A stretch of DNA of 64,000 nucleotides, from NCBI RefSeq assembly GCF_900188295.1, contig NZ_FZNM01000007.1, forward strand, positions 1 to 64,000, read 5' to 3'. The notes under the pieces were generated by a model. That model did not search any database, was not told the origin of the DNA, and saw nothing but the letters and a program-made list of their open reading frames with translations. Position numbers and translations under genes: made by a program. Shown here one piece after another: positions 23,620-35,645 of the stretch (position 1 is its first letter; each line of letters begins with the position of its first letter). The DNA comes from Paracoccus sediminis. Lineage in GTDB: Bacteria; Pseudomonadota; Alphaproteobacteria; Rhodobacterales; Rhodobacteraceae.

Positions 23620-25071
23620 ATGGTCTCGCGCGTCATTCCCGTCGATGATTTCGACCTTGTGATCTTTGGTGCAACGGGTGATCTGGCCCATCGCAAGATC
23701 CTGCCCGGCCTGTTCCGGCGATTCGTCGCGGGCCAGATCCCCGAAACGTCCCGCATCATCGGCGCCGCCCGGACCGAACAGGACGACCACGCCTTTCGCG
23801 AACAGGCCGCGCAGGCCATCGTGGAATTCGGGGGTGCCCAGAAGAACGATCCCCGGCTGGCGCAATTCCTGGATCTGCTGGGCTATACCGCCATCGACGC
23901 CAAGGGCGAGGGCGGGTGGCAGGAACTCGGCGCCCGGATCCGCAAGGATGCGATCCATGCCTTCTATTTCTCGGTCGCGCCCGCCCTGTTCGGCGACATC
24001 GCGGAACGTCTGTCGTCCCATGGCATTGCCGACGGCAAAAGCCGGATCGTTGTTGAGAAACCGTTCGGCCGCGACCTGCAAACGGCGCGGGCGCTGAACG
24101 CCACGCTGGCCCGGCATTTCGAAGAAAAGCAGATTTATCGCATCGATCACTATCTGGGCAAGGAAACCGTTCAGAACCTGATGGCGGTGCGGTTCGCCAA
24201 CGTCCTGTTCGAACCGCTGTGGAATTCGCAGTATGTCGATCACGTCCAGATCACGGTTGCCGAAACCGTGGGCGTGGCCGGGCGCGGCAGCTATTACGAC
24301 AAGTCCGGCGCGATCCGCGACATGGTGCAGAACCACATGATGCAGCTTTTGTGCCTGATCGCGATGGAGCCGCCCTATCACTTTGACCCCAACGCCGTGC
24401 GCGACGAAAAGCTGAAGGTGATCCGCGCCTTGCAGCCCGTCGAACCCGGCGACATCGTTCGTGGCCAGTATCAGGCGGACGGCAAATCCACGGGCTATGT
24501 CGAGGATTCGGAAAACCCCGCCACCCGGACAGAAAGCTATGTCGCGATGAAGGTGTGCATTTCCAACTGGCGCTGGCAGGGCACGCCCTTTTACCTGCGC
24601 ACCGGCAAGAAGCTGCGCGCCCGAACCAGCGAAATTGCCATCGTCTTTCGCGAACCGCCCCATTCGATCTTTGACGACAGCGGCGCGCCCAAGGCCAACG
24701 AGCTTGTCATCCGCCTGCAACCGAACGAGGGCATGAACCTCAAGGTGATGATAAAGGAACCGGGGCCGGGGGGGATGCGTCTGGTGCAGGTGCCGCTGGA
24801 CATGTCCTTTGCCGAGGCGTTGGGCGCGGAGGGCAGCGACATGCCCGACGCCTATGAACGGCTTATCATGGACGTGATCCGGGGCAACCAGACCCTGTTC
24901 ATGCGCGGGGACGAGGTCGAGGCCGCCTGGGCCTGGACCGATCCCGTCATCACCGCCTGGGAAGACAGCAAGCGTCGTCCCGAACCCTATGACGCAGGAT
25001 CCTCTGGTCCCGAGGAAGCGTTGCGTCTTATGCATCGCGACAACAGGCGATGGAGGGAGATTCGCGGATGA
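23620..25071 (+). CDS. zwf: Glucose-6-phosphate 1-dehydrogenase
   Basis: The 483-residue enzyme oxidises glucose-6-phosphate to 6-phosphogluconolactone, feeding the Entner-Doudoroff route. Seen are the nucleotide-binding IFGATGDLAHRKILPGLF, the catalytic RIDHYLGKETVQNLMAVRFAN with its active-site lysine, and FYLRTGKKL. ATG 23620 follows AAGGAGGA; an in-frame start at 23566 would include the operator and is rejected. The stop overlaps the pgl start (ATGA), and pgi follows after 22 bases, giving a zwf-pgl-pgi operon controlled from the palindrome upstream. Confidence 0.96.
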   Translation: MVSRVIPVDDFDLVIFGATGDLAHRKILPGLFRRFVAGQIPETSRIIGAARTEQDDHAFREQAAQAIVEFGGAQKNDPRLAQFLDLLGYTAIDAKGEGGWQELGARIRKDAIHAFYFSVAPALFGDIAERLSSHGIADGKSRIVVEKPFGRDLQTARALNATLARHFEEKQIYRIDHYLGKETVQNLMAVRFANVLFEPLWNSQYVDHVQITVAETVGVAGRGSYYDKSGAIRDMVQNHMMQLLCLIAMEPPYHFDPNAVRDEKLKVIRALQPVEPGDIVRGQYQADGKSTGYVEDSENPATRTESYVAMKVCISNWRWQGTPFYLRTGKKLRARTSEIAIVFREPPHSIFDDSGAPKANELVIRLQPNEGMNLKVMIKEPGPGGMRLVQVPLDMSFAEALGAEGSDMPDAYERLIMDVIRGNQTLFMRGDEVEAAWAWTDPVITAWEDSKRRPEPYDAGSSGPEEALRLMHRDNRRWREIRG

Positions 25072-25745
25072 GCATGGAACTGAAGGAATACCCGGACCGG
25101 GAAATGCTGGCGCTGTCGCTGGCCGATCAGATCGCCTCGCAATTGGCGCAGCAGCTTCGCGGCAACGACACGGCCAGCCTGTGCGTGCCGGGCGGAACCT
25201 CGCCCACGCTTGTCTTTGAAACGCTCAGCGGGGCCGACCTGGACTGGAGCCGGGTGACGGTCTTTTTGGGCGACGAACGCTGGGTGGACGGCGAACACAA
25301 GCGTTCGAACGGCCGCCTGCTGCGCCGCCATCTGCTGCGCGACCGTGCGGCGGCGGCGAATTACATCGATCTTTATACCGGGGCCGATATGCCGGACGAG
25401 GCTGCGGGACCGCTGGCGGATGCGATTCGTCCGCATCTGCCGATCACCGTGGTTCTGCTGGGCATGGGCAACGACATGCACACGGCCAGCCTGTTCCCCG
25501 GCGCCGACCGCCTGGCCGAGGGGTTGGCAGCCGATGCCCCGCTGGTCCTGCCGATCCGCGCCGAAGGGGCCGAGGAGCCGCGCATCACCCTGACCCGCAC
25601 GGCCCTGGCGGATGCGATGAACGTCCATGTGCTTATCATGGGGCCCGAGAAGCGCAGGGCGTTGGAGCAGGCGCAGAAGCTGGACCCGATCGAGGCGCCG
25701 ATCCGCGCCTTCCTGGACAACGCGATCGTTCACTGGGCCGAATAG
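25068..25745 (+). CDS. pgl: 6-phosphogluconolactonase
   Basis: A 225-residue enzyme that hydrolyses 6-phosphogluconolactone to 6-phosphogluconate, between Zwf and Edd in the pathway. Family motifs include [36 protein letters not shown] and [19 protein letters not shown]. The ATG at 25068 overlaps the zwf stop and is preceded by GGAGGGAG; a second ATG two codons later is possible. Length is typical. It is the middle gene of the zwf-pgl-pgi operon. Confidence 0.93.
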   Translation: MSMELKEYPDREMLALSLADQIASQLAQQLRGNDTASLCVPGGTSPTLVFETLSGADLDWSRVTVFLGDERWVDGEHKRSNGRLLRRHLLRDRAAAANYIDLYTGADMPDEAAGPLADAIRPHLPITVVLLGMGNDMHTASLFPGADRLAEGLAADAPLVLPIRAEGAEEPRITLTRTALADAMNVHVLIMGPEKRRALEQAQKLDPIEAPIRAFLDNAIVHWAE

Positions 25746-25767
25746 GCCGCCCAAAGGAGCCTTCCGA

Positions 25768-27378
25768 ATGACCGACATCTGGAGCCGCCTGAAATCCCAT
25801 CGACAAGCGCAGGGCGACACCCGCATCACCGGCCTGTTCGACGCCGATCCCGCCCGCGCCCGCGCCTTTTGCACGGAAGCGGACGGCCTGGTCTTCGACT
25901 GGTCCAAGACCATGATCGACACGGGCGCCCGCGATTTGCTGGTCGAACTGGCCGAAGGCGCGGATCTGGCTGGCCGCCGCGAGGCGATGTTCACCGGCCA
26001 GCGGATCAACGAGACCGAGGACCGCGCCGTCCTGCACACCGCCCTGCGCAACCTGCGCGGCAGCGTGACGGTGGACGGCCAGGACGTGATGCCCGCCGTG
26101 CGCGAGACGCATGACCGGATGGCGGATTTCGCCCGCGACGTGCGGTCCGGGGCGTTCAAGGGGCAGGGCGGCAAGATCACCGACGTGGTCAACATCGGCA
26201 TCGGCGGATCCGACCTCGGCCCCTATATGGCGGTGCTGGCGATGGCGCCCTATCACGATGGGCCGCGCTGTCATTTCGTCAGCAACGTGGACGGCGCCGA
26301 CATCGCCGACACGCTGAAGGGACTGGACCCGGCGACGACGCTGGTGATCGTGGCATCCAAGACATTCACTACCATCGAGACGATGACCAACGCCCAGACC
26401 GCGCGCGACTGGATGGGAAAGGCCGTGGCCGATCCGGCGGCGCAATTCGTGGCGCTGTCCTCGGCCAGCGGCAGGACGGCGGATTTTGGCATCGACCCTG
26501 CGCGCGTCTTCGGATTCGAGGATTGGGTCGGTGGGCGCTATTCCGTCTGGGGACCGATCGGGCTGTCGCTGATGCTGGCCATCGGCGACGAACGGTTCGA
26601 CGAATTCCTGGCGGGCGCCGCCGCGATGGACAGGCATTTCCGCAATGCGCCGTTGTCGGAAAACCTGCCCGTGCTGCTGGCCCTGGTGGGCATCTGGCAT
26701 CATCAGGTCTGCGGCTATCCGACCCGCGCCGTGCTGCCCTATGACAACCGCCTGCTGCGTCTGCCCGCCTATCTGCAACAGCTGGAGATGGAATCGAACG
26801 GCAAGCGCGTGGCGATGGACGGCAGCGATCTGGCGGTGGTGTCCGGCCCGGTCGTCTGGGGCGAACCCGGCACCAACGGCCAGCACGCCTTTTATCAACT
26901 GATCCATCAGGGTACGACGCCGGTCCCCTGCGAATTCATCCTGGCCGCGCGCGGCCACGAGGATGATCTGGCCCATCACCACATCCTGCTGGCCGCCAAC
27001 TGCCTGGCCCAGTCCGAGGCGCTGATGCGCGGCCGCACCCTGGACGAGGCGCGCGATCTGATGGCCTCCAAGGGGCTGGAAGGCGCCGAACTGGACCGTC
27101 AGGCCCGCCACCGCGTGTTCCCCGGCAACCGGCCATCGACCACGCTGCTGATCGAGAAGTTGACGCCCTTTGCCCTGGGCCAGATCGTCGCGCTGTATGA
27201 ACACCGGGTATTCGTCGAGGGCGTGATCCTGGGCATCAACAGCTTTGACCAATGGGGGGTGGAACTGGGCAAGGAACTGGCCCTGAAAGTCGAGCCGTTG
27301 TTGCAGGGCGAGAACGCGCCGGGCCACGACCCCTCGACCGAACATTTGGCGGCGCTGTTCCGGCAGATGCGCGGATAA
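25768..27378 (+). CDS. pgi: Glucose-6-phosphate isomerase
   Basis: The 536-residue enzyme interconverts glucose-6-phosphate and fructose-6-phosphate, letting fructose-6-phosphate enter the Entner-Doudoroff route. Seen are [34 protein letters not shown], and near the C-terminus the PGI signature [16 protein letters not shown] 25768 is preceded by AAAGGAG. The gene closes the operon, and its stop is followed at once by a repeat element with a GC-rich hairpin that may end transcription. Confidence 0.95.
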   Translation: MTDIWSRLKSHRQAQGDTRITGLFDADPARARAFCTEADGLVFDWSKTMIDTGARDLLVELAEGADLAGRREAMFTGQRINETEDRAVLHTALRNLRGSVTVDGQDVMPAVRETHDRMADFARDVRSGAFKGQGGKITDVVNIGIGGSDLGPYMAVLAMAPYHDGPRCHFVSNVDGADIADTLKGLDPATTLVIVASKTFTTIETMTNAQTARDWMGKAVADPAAQFVALSSASGRTADFGIDPARVFGFEDWVGGRYSVWGPIGLSLMLAIGDERFDEFLAGAAAMDRHFRNAPLSENLPVLLALVGIWHHQVCGYPTRAVLPYDNRLLRLPAYLQQLEMESNGKRVAMDGSDLAVVSGPVVWGEPGTNGQHAFYQLIHQGTTPVPCEFILAARGHEDDLAHHHILLAANCLAQSEALMRGRTLDEARDLMASKGLEGAELDRQARHRVFPGNRPSTTLLIEKLTPFALGQIVALYEHRVFVEGVILGINSFDQWGVELGKELALKVEPLLQGENAPGHDPSTEHLAALFRQMRG

Positions 27379-27379
27379 G

Positions 27380-27431
27380 CCGGGGGCGCTTCGCCCCCCG
27401 GACCCCCCGAGGATATTTTGGTGAAGAAGAA
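27380..27431 (+). repeat. Convergent-intergenic repeat, copy A (pgi/slyX)
   Basis: A hairpin CCGGGGGCGCTTCGCCCCC is followed by CCCCCCGAGGATATTTTGG and TGAAGAAGAA. The right end lies two bases before the slyX stop codon. Related copies lie between hisG/ftsY and ispG/moaA. Confidence 0.85.
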
Positions 27432-27433
27432 TC

Positions 27434-27652
27434 CTACCAGTGCGGCGGGCGCTGATCGGCCAACGGGATCGTGCCTTCGGCATCGGCCTGATGTTCGGCG
27501 GCGAAACGCATCAGCATCTCGACCCGGCGCGTCAGGGTGGCGATCTCGGCATCCTGGCGGGCGATGACCTCGTGCAGGTCGTCGGTCACGCGGGTCAGGT
27601 GGGCTAGCGTTTCCTCGACTGCCCGGATTCGCGTCTCGGTATCCTTGTCCAT
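27434..27652 (-). CDS. slyX: SlyX family protein
   Basis: A 72-residue coiled-coil protein starting MDKDTETRIRAVEETLAHLT and continuing with heptad-like LHEVIARQDAEIATLTRRVE. The C-terminus IPLADQRPPHW matches the PPHY/PPHW ending of the SlyX family. The function is unknown; it lies next to slyD in E. coli, hence the name. The ATG at 27652 follows GAAGGGAC. It is divergent from hisS, 51 bases away, and convergent with pgi across a repeat element. Confidence 0.82.
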   Translation of the reverse strand: MDKDTETRIRAVEETLAHLTRVTDDLHEVIARQDAEIATLTRRVEMLMRFAAEHQADAEGTIPLADQRPPHW

Positions 27653-27703
27653 GCCGGTCCCTTCGGTTAAGGCAGCCACGGATTTGGCCGGAAAGGCAGG
27701 ACC

Positions 27704-29221
27704 ATGGCGAAAGATCAGAAAAAACAGCTCCGTCCCAAGGCGGACACGCCCAAGGGCTTTCGCGACTATTTCGGCGCGGACGTGACCGAACGCAAGGCGA
27801 TGCTGGATGCCATCGGTAAAGTTTACGAACTGCATGGCTTCGATCCCCTGGAAACCAGCGCCGTCGAGACGGTCGAGGCCCTGGGCAAGTTCCTGCCCGA
27901 CGTGGACCGCCCCAATGCAGGCGTGTTTGCGTGGCAGGAGGAAGCCGTCCCCGGCGGCGGGTCGGGCGACTGGCTGGCGCTGCGATACGACCTGACGGCG
28001 CCGCTGGCCCGCGTGGCGGCGCAGTTCCGCAATGATCTGCCGATCCCCTATCGCCGCTATGCCATGGGGCCGGTTTGGCGCAACGAGAAGCCGGGGCCGG
28101 GGCGGTTCCGGCAGTTCTATCAGTGCGACGCGGATACGGTGGGGTCTGCGTCCGTGGCGGCGGATGCCGAGATCTGCGCGATGCTGGCCGATGCGCTGGA
28201 GGCTGTGGGGATTGCGCGCGGCGATTACATCGTGCGGATCAACAATCGCAAGGTGCTGAACGGTGTGCTGGAGGCGGCCGAGGTGCGCGCCGACCAGGCC
28301 GAGGATGTGCTGCGCCAGATCGACAAGTTCGACAAGGTGGGCCGCGAGGGCGTGCTGGCTCTGTTGACCACGGGACGTAAGGACGACAGCGGCGCGGTGA
28401 TTAAGGGGGTAGGGCTGACCGAGGCGCAGGCGGCGCCGGTGCTGGCCTTCCTGACCTCGAAGGGTGATGACAACGCCGCGACGCTGGAGGCCCTACGCGT
28501 GGCGGTCGGCGGATCGGCCATTGGGGCCGAGGGGGTCGACGAATTGGCAGAGATTGCGAGACTTCTGGCCGCCATGGGCGTGACAGAGAATCAGGCGATC
28601 ATCGACCCCTCCGTCGTGCGCGGCTTGGGTTATTATACCGGTCCAGTCTTTGAAGCAGAATTAATCAGCATCCCAGACAAAAATGGCCGCAAGCGGCAGT
28701 TCGGATCCGTTGCGGGCGGCGGACGGTATGACGGTCTGGTCGAACGCTTTACGGGCCAAAAAGTGCCCGCAACCGGCGTGTCCATCGGCGTGGACCGACT
28801 ATATGCAGCAATTTCACTTAGCCGAGTACTGTTGAGAGAAGGACCGGTGATCGTCACCGTCATGGATCGCCAACGTATGGCAGAATATTTGAAAATAGCA
28901 AGTGAACTTCGTGCTGCTGGAATTCGTGCAGAAGTTTATTTGGGAAATCCAAAGAATTTCGGAAATCAATTAAAATATGCGGATCGTAGAGATTCTCCGA
29001 TTGCAGTTATTCAAGGTGAAAATGAGGTCTCCAAGGGTTCAGTGCTGCTCAAAGACCTTTATTTAGGCGAAATGCTTGCTGATTCTATGAGCCGAGAGGA
29101 ATGGAAAGCGCAACCAACGCAATTTGAGGTTCCGCGATGTGAGTTAGTGCCCGCAGTTAAAAAGCTGCGAGACGAGATAAACTTGCGTGTAGCTGACCTG
29201 CACAGGCAAGATTCGCTGTGA
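27704..29221 (+). CDS. hisS: Histidine-tRNA ligase (mosaic base composition)
   Basis: A 505-residue class II synthetase. Present are [11 protein letters not shown], the motif 2 region [47 protein letters not shown] of motif 3, and a C-terminal anticodon-binding domain. The reading frame is intact. From about 28620 to the stop the DNA shifts to AT-rich codons (18 G/C in the 60 bases 28921-28980), then returns to high GC at the hisZ start. This points to replacement of the 3' third by recombination with a low-GC source. The stop overlaps the hisZ GTG. Confidence 0.95.
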   Translation: MAKDQKKQLRPKADTPKGFRDYFGADVTERKAMLDAIGKVYELHGFDPLETSAVETVEALGKFLPDVDRPNAGVFAWQEEAVPGGGSGDWLALRYDLTAPLARVAAQFRNDLPIPYRRYAMGPVWRNEKPGPGRFRQFYQCDADTVGSASVAADAEICAMLADALEAVGIARGDYIVRINNRKVLNGVLEAAEVRADQAEDVLRQIDKFDKVGREGVLALLTTGRKDDSGAVIKGVGLTEAQAAPVLAFLTSKGDDNAATLEALRVAVGGSAIGAEGVDELAEIARLLAAMGVTENQAIIDPSVVRGLGYYTGPVFEAELISIPDKNGRKRQFGSVAGGGRYDGLVERFTGQKVPATGVSIGVDRLYAAISLSRVLLREGPVIVTVMDRQRMAEYLKIASELRAAGIRAEVYLGNPKNFGNQLKYADRRDSPIAVIQGENEVSKGSVLLKDLYLGEMLADSMSREEWKAQPTQFEVPRCELVPAVKKLRDEINLRVADLHRQDSL

Positions 29222-30282
29222 TCCCCAAGCGCGACAAGCAGGCCGTCGGCCAACGCTTCCTGAACGCTTTCCGCGAAGCTGGCGCGGTCGAGGTCGCGCC
29301 CGACATCCTGCTGCCCGCCGATACGCTGCTCGATCTGTACGGCGAGGATATCCGCGCCCGCGCTTACACCTCCTCCGATCCCTTGCGGGGCGAGATGATG
29401 TTGCGGCCCGATTTCACCGTGCCGGTGGTGCAGATGCACATGGCGGGCGGCGCGGAACCGGCGCGTTATTGTTACCTGGGCGAGGTGTTCCGCAAGCAGG
29501 ATCCGGGCGATGAACGTCCGGCCAATCCGCGCGACAACGAATACCTGCAAGCAGGGTTCGAACTGTTCGCCCATGATCCGCAGGCGGATGCCGAGGTTTT
29601 CGCGCTGTTCCACCGGCTGCTGGCCCCCTGGGGCTTGCGGGCGGTGACGGGGGACATGGGGCTGGTGATGGATGCGGTCCGCGCGCTGCCCCTGTCGGAG
29701 GCGCGGCGCGATGCGCTTTTGCATCACGTCTGGCGCCCAAAGCGGTTCGGGCGGCTGCTGGCGCGGTTTTCCCGGCCTGCGGCGCGACGCAACGTTGCGC
29801 AAAGCGCCGCCCCCTGGGCGGGGCTGCGGACAAGGGCCGAGATGGAGCGGCGCATGGCCCGTCTGGCGGCCGATCAGGATGCCGCGCCGCTGGACCCCGC
29901 CTGGATCGCGCGGCTTGACCGGCTGTTCGCCATCAGCGCGGCCATGCCAAAGGCCCTTGGGGAACTGACGGATCTGTCGCGGGAATGGCCTGATCTGGCC
30001 CCGGCCATCCGGCGGATCGACGATCGGGCCGGGATGCTGGCCGACCTGGGCGTCGCGCCTGAAACGGTCCTGTTCGATGCAAGCCACGGCCATCGCACCA
30101 TGGAATATTACGACGGCTTCACCTTCAGTTTTCTGGCGGACGGCCGCACAGGCTGGCCCCCGATCGCGACGGGCGGACGCTATGACGCGCTGACCGCCGT
30201 GCTGGGCCGGGGCGGGCGCGCCATCCCGGCGGTCGGCGGCATCATCCGCCCCGGCCTTGTCGCCGAACTGGAGACCGCATGA
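29218..30282 (+). CDS. hisZ: ATP phosphoribosyltransferase regulatory subunit
   Basis: A 354-residue HisRS paralogue without synthetase activity that activates short-form HisG at the first step of histidine synthesis. It keeps class II synthetase features: [32 protein letters not shown] and [13 protein letters not shown]. The GTG start at 29218 overlaps the hisS stop (GTGA) and hisG starts within its stop (ATGA). It lacks the HisS anticodon-binding domain, as expected. Unlike the end of hisS its base composition is normal for the window. Confidence 0.92.
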   Translation: MIPKRDKQAVGQRFLNAFREAGAVEVAPDILLPADTLLDLYGEDIRARAYTSSDPLRGEMMLRPDFTVPVVQMHMAGGAEPARYCYLGEVFRKQDPGDERPANPRDNEYLQAGFELFAHDPQADAEVFALFHRLLAPWGLRAVTGDMGLVMDAVRALPLSEARRDALLHHVWRPKRFGRLLARFSRPAARRNVAQSAAPWAGLRTRAEMERRMARLAADQDAAPLDPAWIARLDRLFAISAAMPKALGELTDLSREWPDLAPAIRRIDDRAGMLADLGVAPETVLFDASHGHRTMEYYDGFTFSFLADGRTGWPPIATGGRYDALTAVLGRGGRAIPAVGGIIRPGLVAELETA

Positions 30283-30956
30283 TCCGGCTAGGCGTGCCGT
30301 CCAAGGGGCGGCTGATGGAACAAAGCTTCGAGTGGTTCGCAGCGCGGGGCGTCACCCTGTCGCGCAGCGGATCGGACCGCGAATACGCGGGGCGGGTAGA
30401 TGGCGTCGAGGGCATGTCGCTGATCCTGCTGTCGGCGGGCGAGATTCCGCGCGAACTGGCTGCCGGGCGGATCGATCTGGGCGTGACCGGCACCGATCTG
30501 GTGCGCGAAAAGCTGACCGGCTGGAAAAGCGATGTGGCCGAGGTGGCGCCGATGGGCTTTGGCCATGCCGATCTGATCCTGGCCGTTCCAGACTGTTGGC
30601 GCGATTGCGTCGATCTGGACGATTTCGCGGCCATTGCGCGCGATTTCCGCGCCGTGCACGGGTTCCGTCTGCGGATTGCCACCAAGTATCACCGTCTGGT
30701 CCGCGCCTGGCTGGCCGCGCACGAGGTGGCCGATTACCAACTGGTCGATTCGCAGGGCGCGACCGAAGGGACGGTGGCGAACCAGACCGCCGAGGCGATC
30801 GCCGACATCACCAGTTCCGGCGAAACGCTGCGGGCGAACAATTTGAAGGTTCTGGCGGAGGATCCGATCCTGCGGTCGCAGGCGACGCTGTTTGCGCACC
30901 GTGCCTCGCTGGCCGATTGCGGTCCGTTCCTGGCGCAGCTCGGGCTGGAAGCCTAG
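30279..30956 (+). CDS. hisG: ATP phosphoribosyltransferase, short form
   Basis: The 225-residue catalytic subunit joins ATP and PRPP in histidine synthesis and lacks the C-terminal regulatory domain of long HisG, which agrees with the presence of hisZ. Seen are RLGVPSKGRLMEQSFEWF, GRIDLGVTGTDLVREK and SQGATEGTVANQTAEAIADI. It overlaps hisZ by four bases, so hisS, hisZ and hisG are one translationally coupled operon. The stop codon is followed directly by repeat copy B. Confidence 0.95.
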   Translation: MIRLGVPSKGRLMEQSFEWFAARGVTLSRSGSDREYAGRVDGVEGMSLILLSAGEIPRELAAGRIDLGVTGTDLVREKLTGWKSDVAEVAPMGFGHADLILAVPDCWRDCVDLDDFAAIARDFRAVHGFRLRIATKYHRLVRAWLAAHEVADYQLVDSQGATEGTVANQTAEAIADITSSGETLRANNLKVLAEDPILRSQATLFAHRASLADCGPFLAQLGLEA

Positions 30957-31020
30957 CAGGGGGCTGTCTGCCCCCAACGCGCCTTGCGCGTCCCCCCGAG
31001 GATATTGGGATGAAGAAGAC
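30957..31020 (+). repeat. Convergent-intergenic repeat, copy B (hisG/ftsY)
   Basis: A variant with hairpin GGGGGCTGTCTGCCCCC, then a second hairpin CGCGCCTTGCGCG and the common tail CCCCCCGAGGATATTGGG followed by ATGAAGAAGA. The right end lies three bases before the ftsY stop codon. Confidence 0.8.
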
Positions 31021-31023
31021 GGC

Positions 31024-32031
31024 CTAGAGACCGACAAGCGCGCGCGCGAAGTCGTTCGCGTCGAAGGCGTCCAGGTCGTCGATCTGTTCGCCCACGCCGA
31101 TGGCATGGATCGGCAGGCCGAAGCGGTCGGCAAGCGCCACGAGAACGCCCCCGCGCGCGGTGCCGTCCAGTTTGGTCATCACCAGGCCGGACACGTCGGC
31201 AAGCTGGCGGAACGTCTCGACCTGGTTCAACGCGTTCTGGCCGGTGGTCGCATCCAGCACCAGCAGGGTGTTGTGGGGCGCGGTCGGATCCTTCTTGCGG
31301 ATCACGCGGACGATCTTGGCCAGTTCCTCCATCAAATCCGCGCGGTTCTGCAATCGCCCCGCCGTATCGATCATCAGCAGGTCGGCGCCCTCGGCCTCGG
31401 CCCGTGTCATGGCGTCAAAGGCCAGGCTGGCCGGATCGCTGCCCTGGGCCGCGACCATCACCGGGACGCCCGCCCGCTGGCCCCAGATCTGCAACTGTTC
31501 GACGGCGGCGGCACGAAAGGTGTCGCCCGCCGCGATCATCACCGACTTGCCCGCCGCGCGGAACTGGCTGGCCAGCTTGCCGATGGTGGTGGTCTTGCCC
31601 GCGCCGTTGACGCCCACCACCAGAACGACCTGGGGCTTTTTCGGATAGATGGGCAGGGGGCGGGCCACCGGGGCCATGATCCGCGCGATTTCGCCCGCCA
31701 GCAGCTGGCGCAGTTCGGTCGATGACACCCGCCGGCCCATGCGGCCTTCGGCGATGTTGGCGGTGACGCGCAGCGCGGTATCGACGCCCAGGTCGGCCTG
31801 GACCAGCATGTCCTCCAGTTCCTCCAGCATGGCGTCGTCCAAGGCGCGGCGGGGTTCCTCGGGGGGCGCGGCGGGGGCGGTGCCGAACAGGCGGCCGACC
31901 AGTCCGGGAGAGGGCGCGGGCGCGGGTTGGGGCACAACCTCGGGGGCGGCGTCCACGATGCCGTCCAGCCCTTCGCCGATCTTCGTGGAGGATCGCGTCA
32001 GCCGATCGCGCAGTTTCGACAAGAACGACAT
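31024..32031 (-). CDS. ftsY: Signal recognition particle receptor FtsY
   Basis: A 335-residue GTPase that docks ribosome-SRP complexes at the inner membrane. A short Pro/Ala-rich acidic N-terminal part (to about residue 60) is followed by the NG domain: VVGVNGAGKTTTIGKLASQF is the P loop, AGDTFRAAAVEQL is G2, LLMIDTAGR is G3 and TKLDGTARGG is G4. The A domain is short, as usual in Alphaproteobacteria. ATG 32031 was chosen because upstream sequence in frame is low complexity and overlaps no conserved part. Repeat copy B lies immediately beyond its stop. Confidence 0.94.
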   Translation of the reverse strand: MSFLSKLRDRLTRSSTKIGEGLDGIVDAAPEVVPQPAPAPSPGLVGRLFGTAPAAPPEEPRRALDDAMLEELEDMLVQADLGVDTALRVTANIAEGRMGRRVSSTELRQLLAGEIARIMAPVARPLPIYPKKPQVVLVVGVNGAGKTTTIGKLASQFRAAGKSVMIAAGDTFRAAAVEQLQIWGQRAGVPVMVAAQGSDPASLAFDAMTRAEAEGADLLMIDTAGRLQNRADLMEELAKIVRVIRKKDPTAPHNTLLVLDATTGQNALNQVETFRQLADVSGLVMTKLDGTARGGVLVALADRFGLPIHAIGVGEQIDDLDAFDANDFARALVGL

Positions 32032-32192
32032 GGTTCGCACCTCTTCAGCCCGGCGGCACCCTAATGGCTGCCGTGGAAAAGGAAAAGGGCGCCTGCCGGC
32101 GGCCCGCGGCGGGCAAATCGCGGCTTTCCCCCCGGCCAGCCTTGGGCTAGACCCTGCAACGGACATTTTTCGGGCAGATGGAAGGACCGTTC

Positions 32193-33485
<1,293 letters not shown>

Positions 33486-33547
33486 GGGGGGGCGGGGCTG
33501 GACCCTGAACCCCGGAAGGCCTGCGCCACGATGAAAGGGGACGCGCC

Positions 33548-33760
33548 ATGAACCTGAAGACACGCAAGCGATTGTCGCTGCTGATCCTTGTCGTTGGGCT
33601 GCCCTTGTACATCGTCGCGGCGGTCACTCTGGTGAACTGGATGGATGCGCGTTTCGGACGCCAGCCGATCCTGGTCGAGATCGTCGTCTATGTCGGTCTG
33701 GGCGTGCTGTGGATACTGCCGCTGAAACGGATCTTTTCCGGTATCGGACGTGCGGAATGA
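33548..33760 (+). CDS. DUF2842 small membrane protein
   Basis: A 70-residue protein with two predicted membrane helices (LSLLILVVGLPLYIVAAVTL and LVEIVVYVGLGVLWILPL), the latter followed by the basic segment KRIFSGIG. This is the DUF2842 layout, a family confined mostly to Alphaproteobacteria and of unknown role. The ATG is preceded by AAAGGGG, and the stop overlaps the start of the thiamine pyrophosphokinase gene (ATGA). Confidence 0.8.
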   Translation: MNLKTRKRLSLLILVVGLPLYIVAAVTLVNWMDARFGRQPILVEIVVYVGLGVLWILPLKRIFSGIGRAE

Positions 33761-34419
33761 TCCCTCCGGTGGTCATCTCGGATCGGGGGGTGACCGTGAT
33801 CGGGGGCGGGACGGCGACACCCTATGACCTGCACAGCGCCCTGGCGGTGGCGCCGACGCTGGTGGCGGCGGACGGCGGGGCCGACCGGGCGCTTGCCTTG
33901 GGCCAGCCGCCCGACTGGGTGATCGGCGATCTGGACAGCATCACGCCATCCGCGCGCCGCATGATCCCGACTGGCCGTATCTGCCATGTGGCGGAACAGG
34001 ACAGCACCGATTTCGCCAAATGCCTGACCCGGATCGCCGCGCCCTTCGTGATGGCCGTGGGCTTTGCCGGGCTGCGGCTGGACCATACGCTGTCGGCGCT
34101 GACCACCATGGCCAGCATTCCCCGGCCCTTCGTGATCCTGCTGGCGTCCGACGACGTGGTGTTCATGGCCCCCCCGCGCCTGACCCTGCCGCTGATGCCG
34201 GGAACGCGGGTGTCCCTGTATCCCATGGGTCCGGCGCGCGGGATCAGCACCGGCCTGGAATGGCCGATCGAGGGGATCGAGTTCGCGCCGGGCGGTCGGG
34301 TCGGAACGTCGAACTGCGCGAACGGGGTCGTCACGCTGCGGATCGAGGGCCGGATGCTGCTGATGCTGCCGCGCAGCACGCTGGCCAGCGTCATGACGGC
34401 ATTGCGCCTGCCCGCCTGA
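33757..34419 (+). CDS. thiN: Thiamine pyrophosphokinase
   Basis: A 220-residue enzyme that converts thiamine to thiamine pyrophosphate using ATP. Family motifs are [43 protein letters not shown] and [15 protein letters not shown], which contain the metal- and substrate-binding aspartates. The C-terminal beta domain carries TGLEWPIEG and [12 protein letters not shown]. The start overlaps the DUF2842 stop. No TPP riboswitch is visible upstream. Confidence 0.87.
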   Translation: MIPPVVISDRGVTVIGGGTATPYDLHSALAVAPTLVAADGGADRALALGQPPDWVIGDLDSITPSARRMIPTGRICHVAEQDSTDFAKCLTRIAAPFVMAVGFAGLRLDHTLSALTTMASIPRPFVILLASDDVVFMAPPRLTLPLMPGTRVSLYPMGPARGISTGLEWPIEGIEFAPGGRVGTSNCANGVVTLRIEGRMLLMLPRSTLASVMTALRLPA

Positions 34420-34499
34420 CCGCCATCACAGCCCCGTGCGGCGGTTGCCGCCCCGCCCCGGATCGCTTATCTGCAAGGGGCGAACCCGCGGAGGCCTCC

Positions 34500-35630
34500 A
34501 TGTCGCTGAACCCGATCCGTCCCTGGCGCAATATCGAGCGGCGGAAATCCCGACAGATCATGGTGGGCAACGTTCCGGTGGGCGGCGATGCGCCGATCAG
34601 CGTGCAGACCATGACCAACACCAACGGCCACGACGTGCGCGCCACGCTGGACCAGGTGATCCGCGCTGCCGATGCCGGGGCCGACATCGTGCGGATTTCG
34701 GCGCCCGACCAGGAAACCACGCGCGCGCTGCGCGAGATTTGCCGCGAAAGCCCGGTGCCGATCGTCGCCGACATCCATTTCCACTACAAGCGCGCCATCG
34801 AGGCGGCCGAGGCGGGCGCGGCCTGCCTGCGCATCAATCCCGGCAATATCGGCGACGCGGCGCGCGTGCGCGAAGTCATCAAGGCTGCCAAGGACCACGG
34901 CTGTTCGATCCGCATCGGCGTCAATGCCGGGTCGCTGGAACGGCACCTGCTGGAAAAATACGGCGAACCCTGTCCCGACGCGATGGTGGAAAGCGGGCTG
35001 GACCATATCAAAATCCTGCAAGACAACGACTTTCACGAATTCAAGATCAGCGTGAAGGCGTCCGACGTTTTCTTGGCCGCCGCCGCCTATCAGCAATTGG
35101 CCGAGGCGACGGACGCGCCGATCCATCTGGGCATCACCGAGGCGGGCGGTTTCGTGGGCGGCACGGTGAAATCGGCCGTCGGTCTGGGAACGCTGTTGTG
35201 GATGGGGATCGGCGACACGATCCGCGTCAGCCTGTCCGCCGATCCGGTCGAGGAGGTGAAGGTCGGATTCGAGATCCTCAAGTCGCTGGGCCTGCGGACC
35301 CGGGGAGTGCAGATCATCTCTTGCCCATCCTGCGCCCGGCAGGGGTTTGATGTGATAAAGACGGTCGAGGCCTTGGAAAAGCGGCTGGAACACATCAAGA
35401 CGCCCATGTCCCTGTCGATCATCGGCTGCGTCGTGAACGGACCGGGCGAGGCGCTGATGACCGACATCGGCTTTACCGGCGGCGGCGCGGGCAGCGGCAT
35501 GGTCTATATGGCCGGGCGGCAAAGCCACAAGATGACCAACGCGCAGATGATCGACCATATCGTGGGACTGGTCGAGGAGCGGGCCGAGAAGATCGAGGCC
35601 GAGGCCGGGGCGCAGACGGCGGCAGAGTGA
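34500..35630 (+). CDS. ispG: 4-hydroxy-3-methylbut-2-en-1-yl diphosphate synthase
   Basis: A 376-residue Fe-S enzyme of the MEP isoprenoid pathway. N-terminal TIM-barrel motifs [20 protein letters not shown] and [18 protein letters not shown] are present; the C-terminal cluster domain has [12 protein letters not shown] and [10 protein letters not shown], supplying the three cysteines and the glutamate that hold the 4Fe-4S cluster. ATG 34500 follows GGAGGCC; a longer in-frame extension upstream is a shadow of the thiN gene. The stop is followed by repeat copy C. Confidence 0.95.
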   Translation: MSLNPIRPWRNIERRKSRQIMVGNVPVGGDAPISVQTMTNTNGHDVRATLDQVIRAADAGADIVRISAPDQETTRALREICRESPVPIVADIHFHYKRAIEAAEAGAACLRINPGNIGDAARVREVIKAAKDHGCSIRIGVNAGSLERHLLEKYGEPCPDAMVESGLDHIKILQDNDFHEFKISVKASDVFLAAAAYQQLAEATDAPIHLGITEAGGFVGGTVKSAVGLGTLLWMGIGDTIRVSLSADPVEEVKVGFEILKSLGLRTRGVQIISCPSCARQGFDVIKTVEALEKRLEHIKTPMSLSIIGCVVNGPGEALMTDIGFTGGGAGSGMVYMAGRQSHKMTNAQMIDHIVGLVEERAEKIEAEAGAQTAAE

Positions 35631-35645
35631 CGCGTCCCGCGGTGG

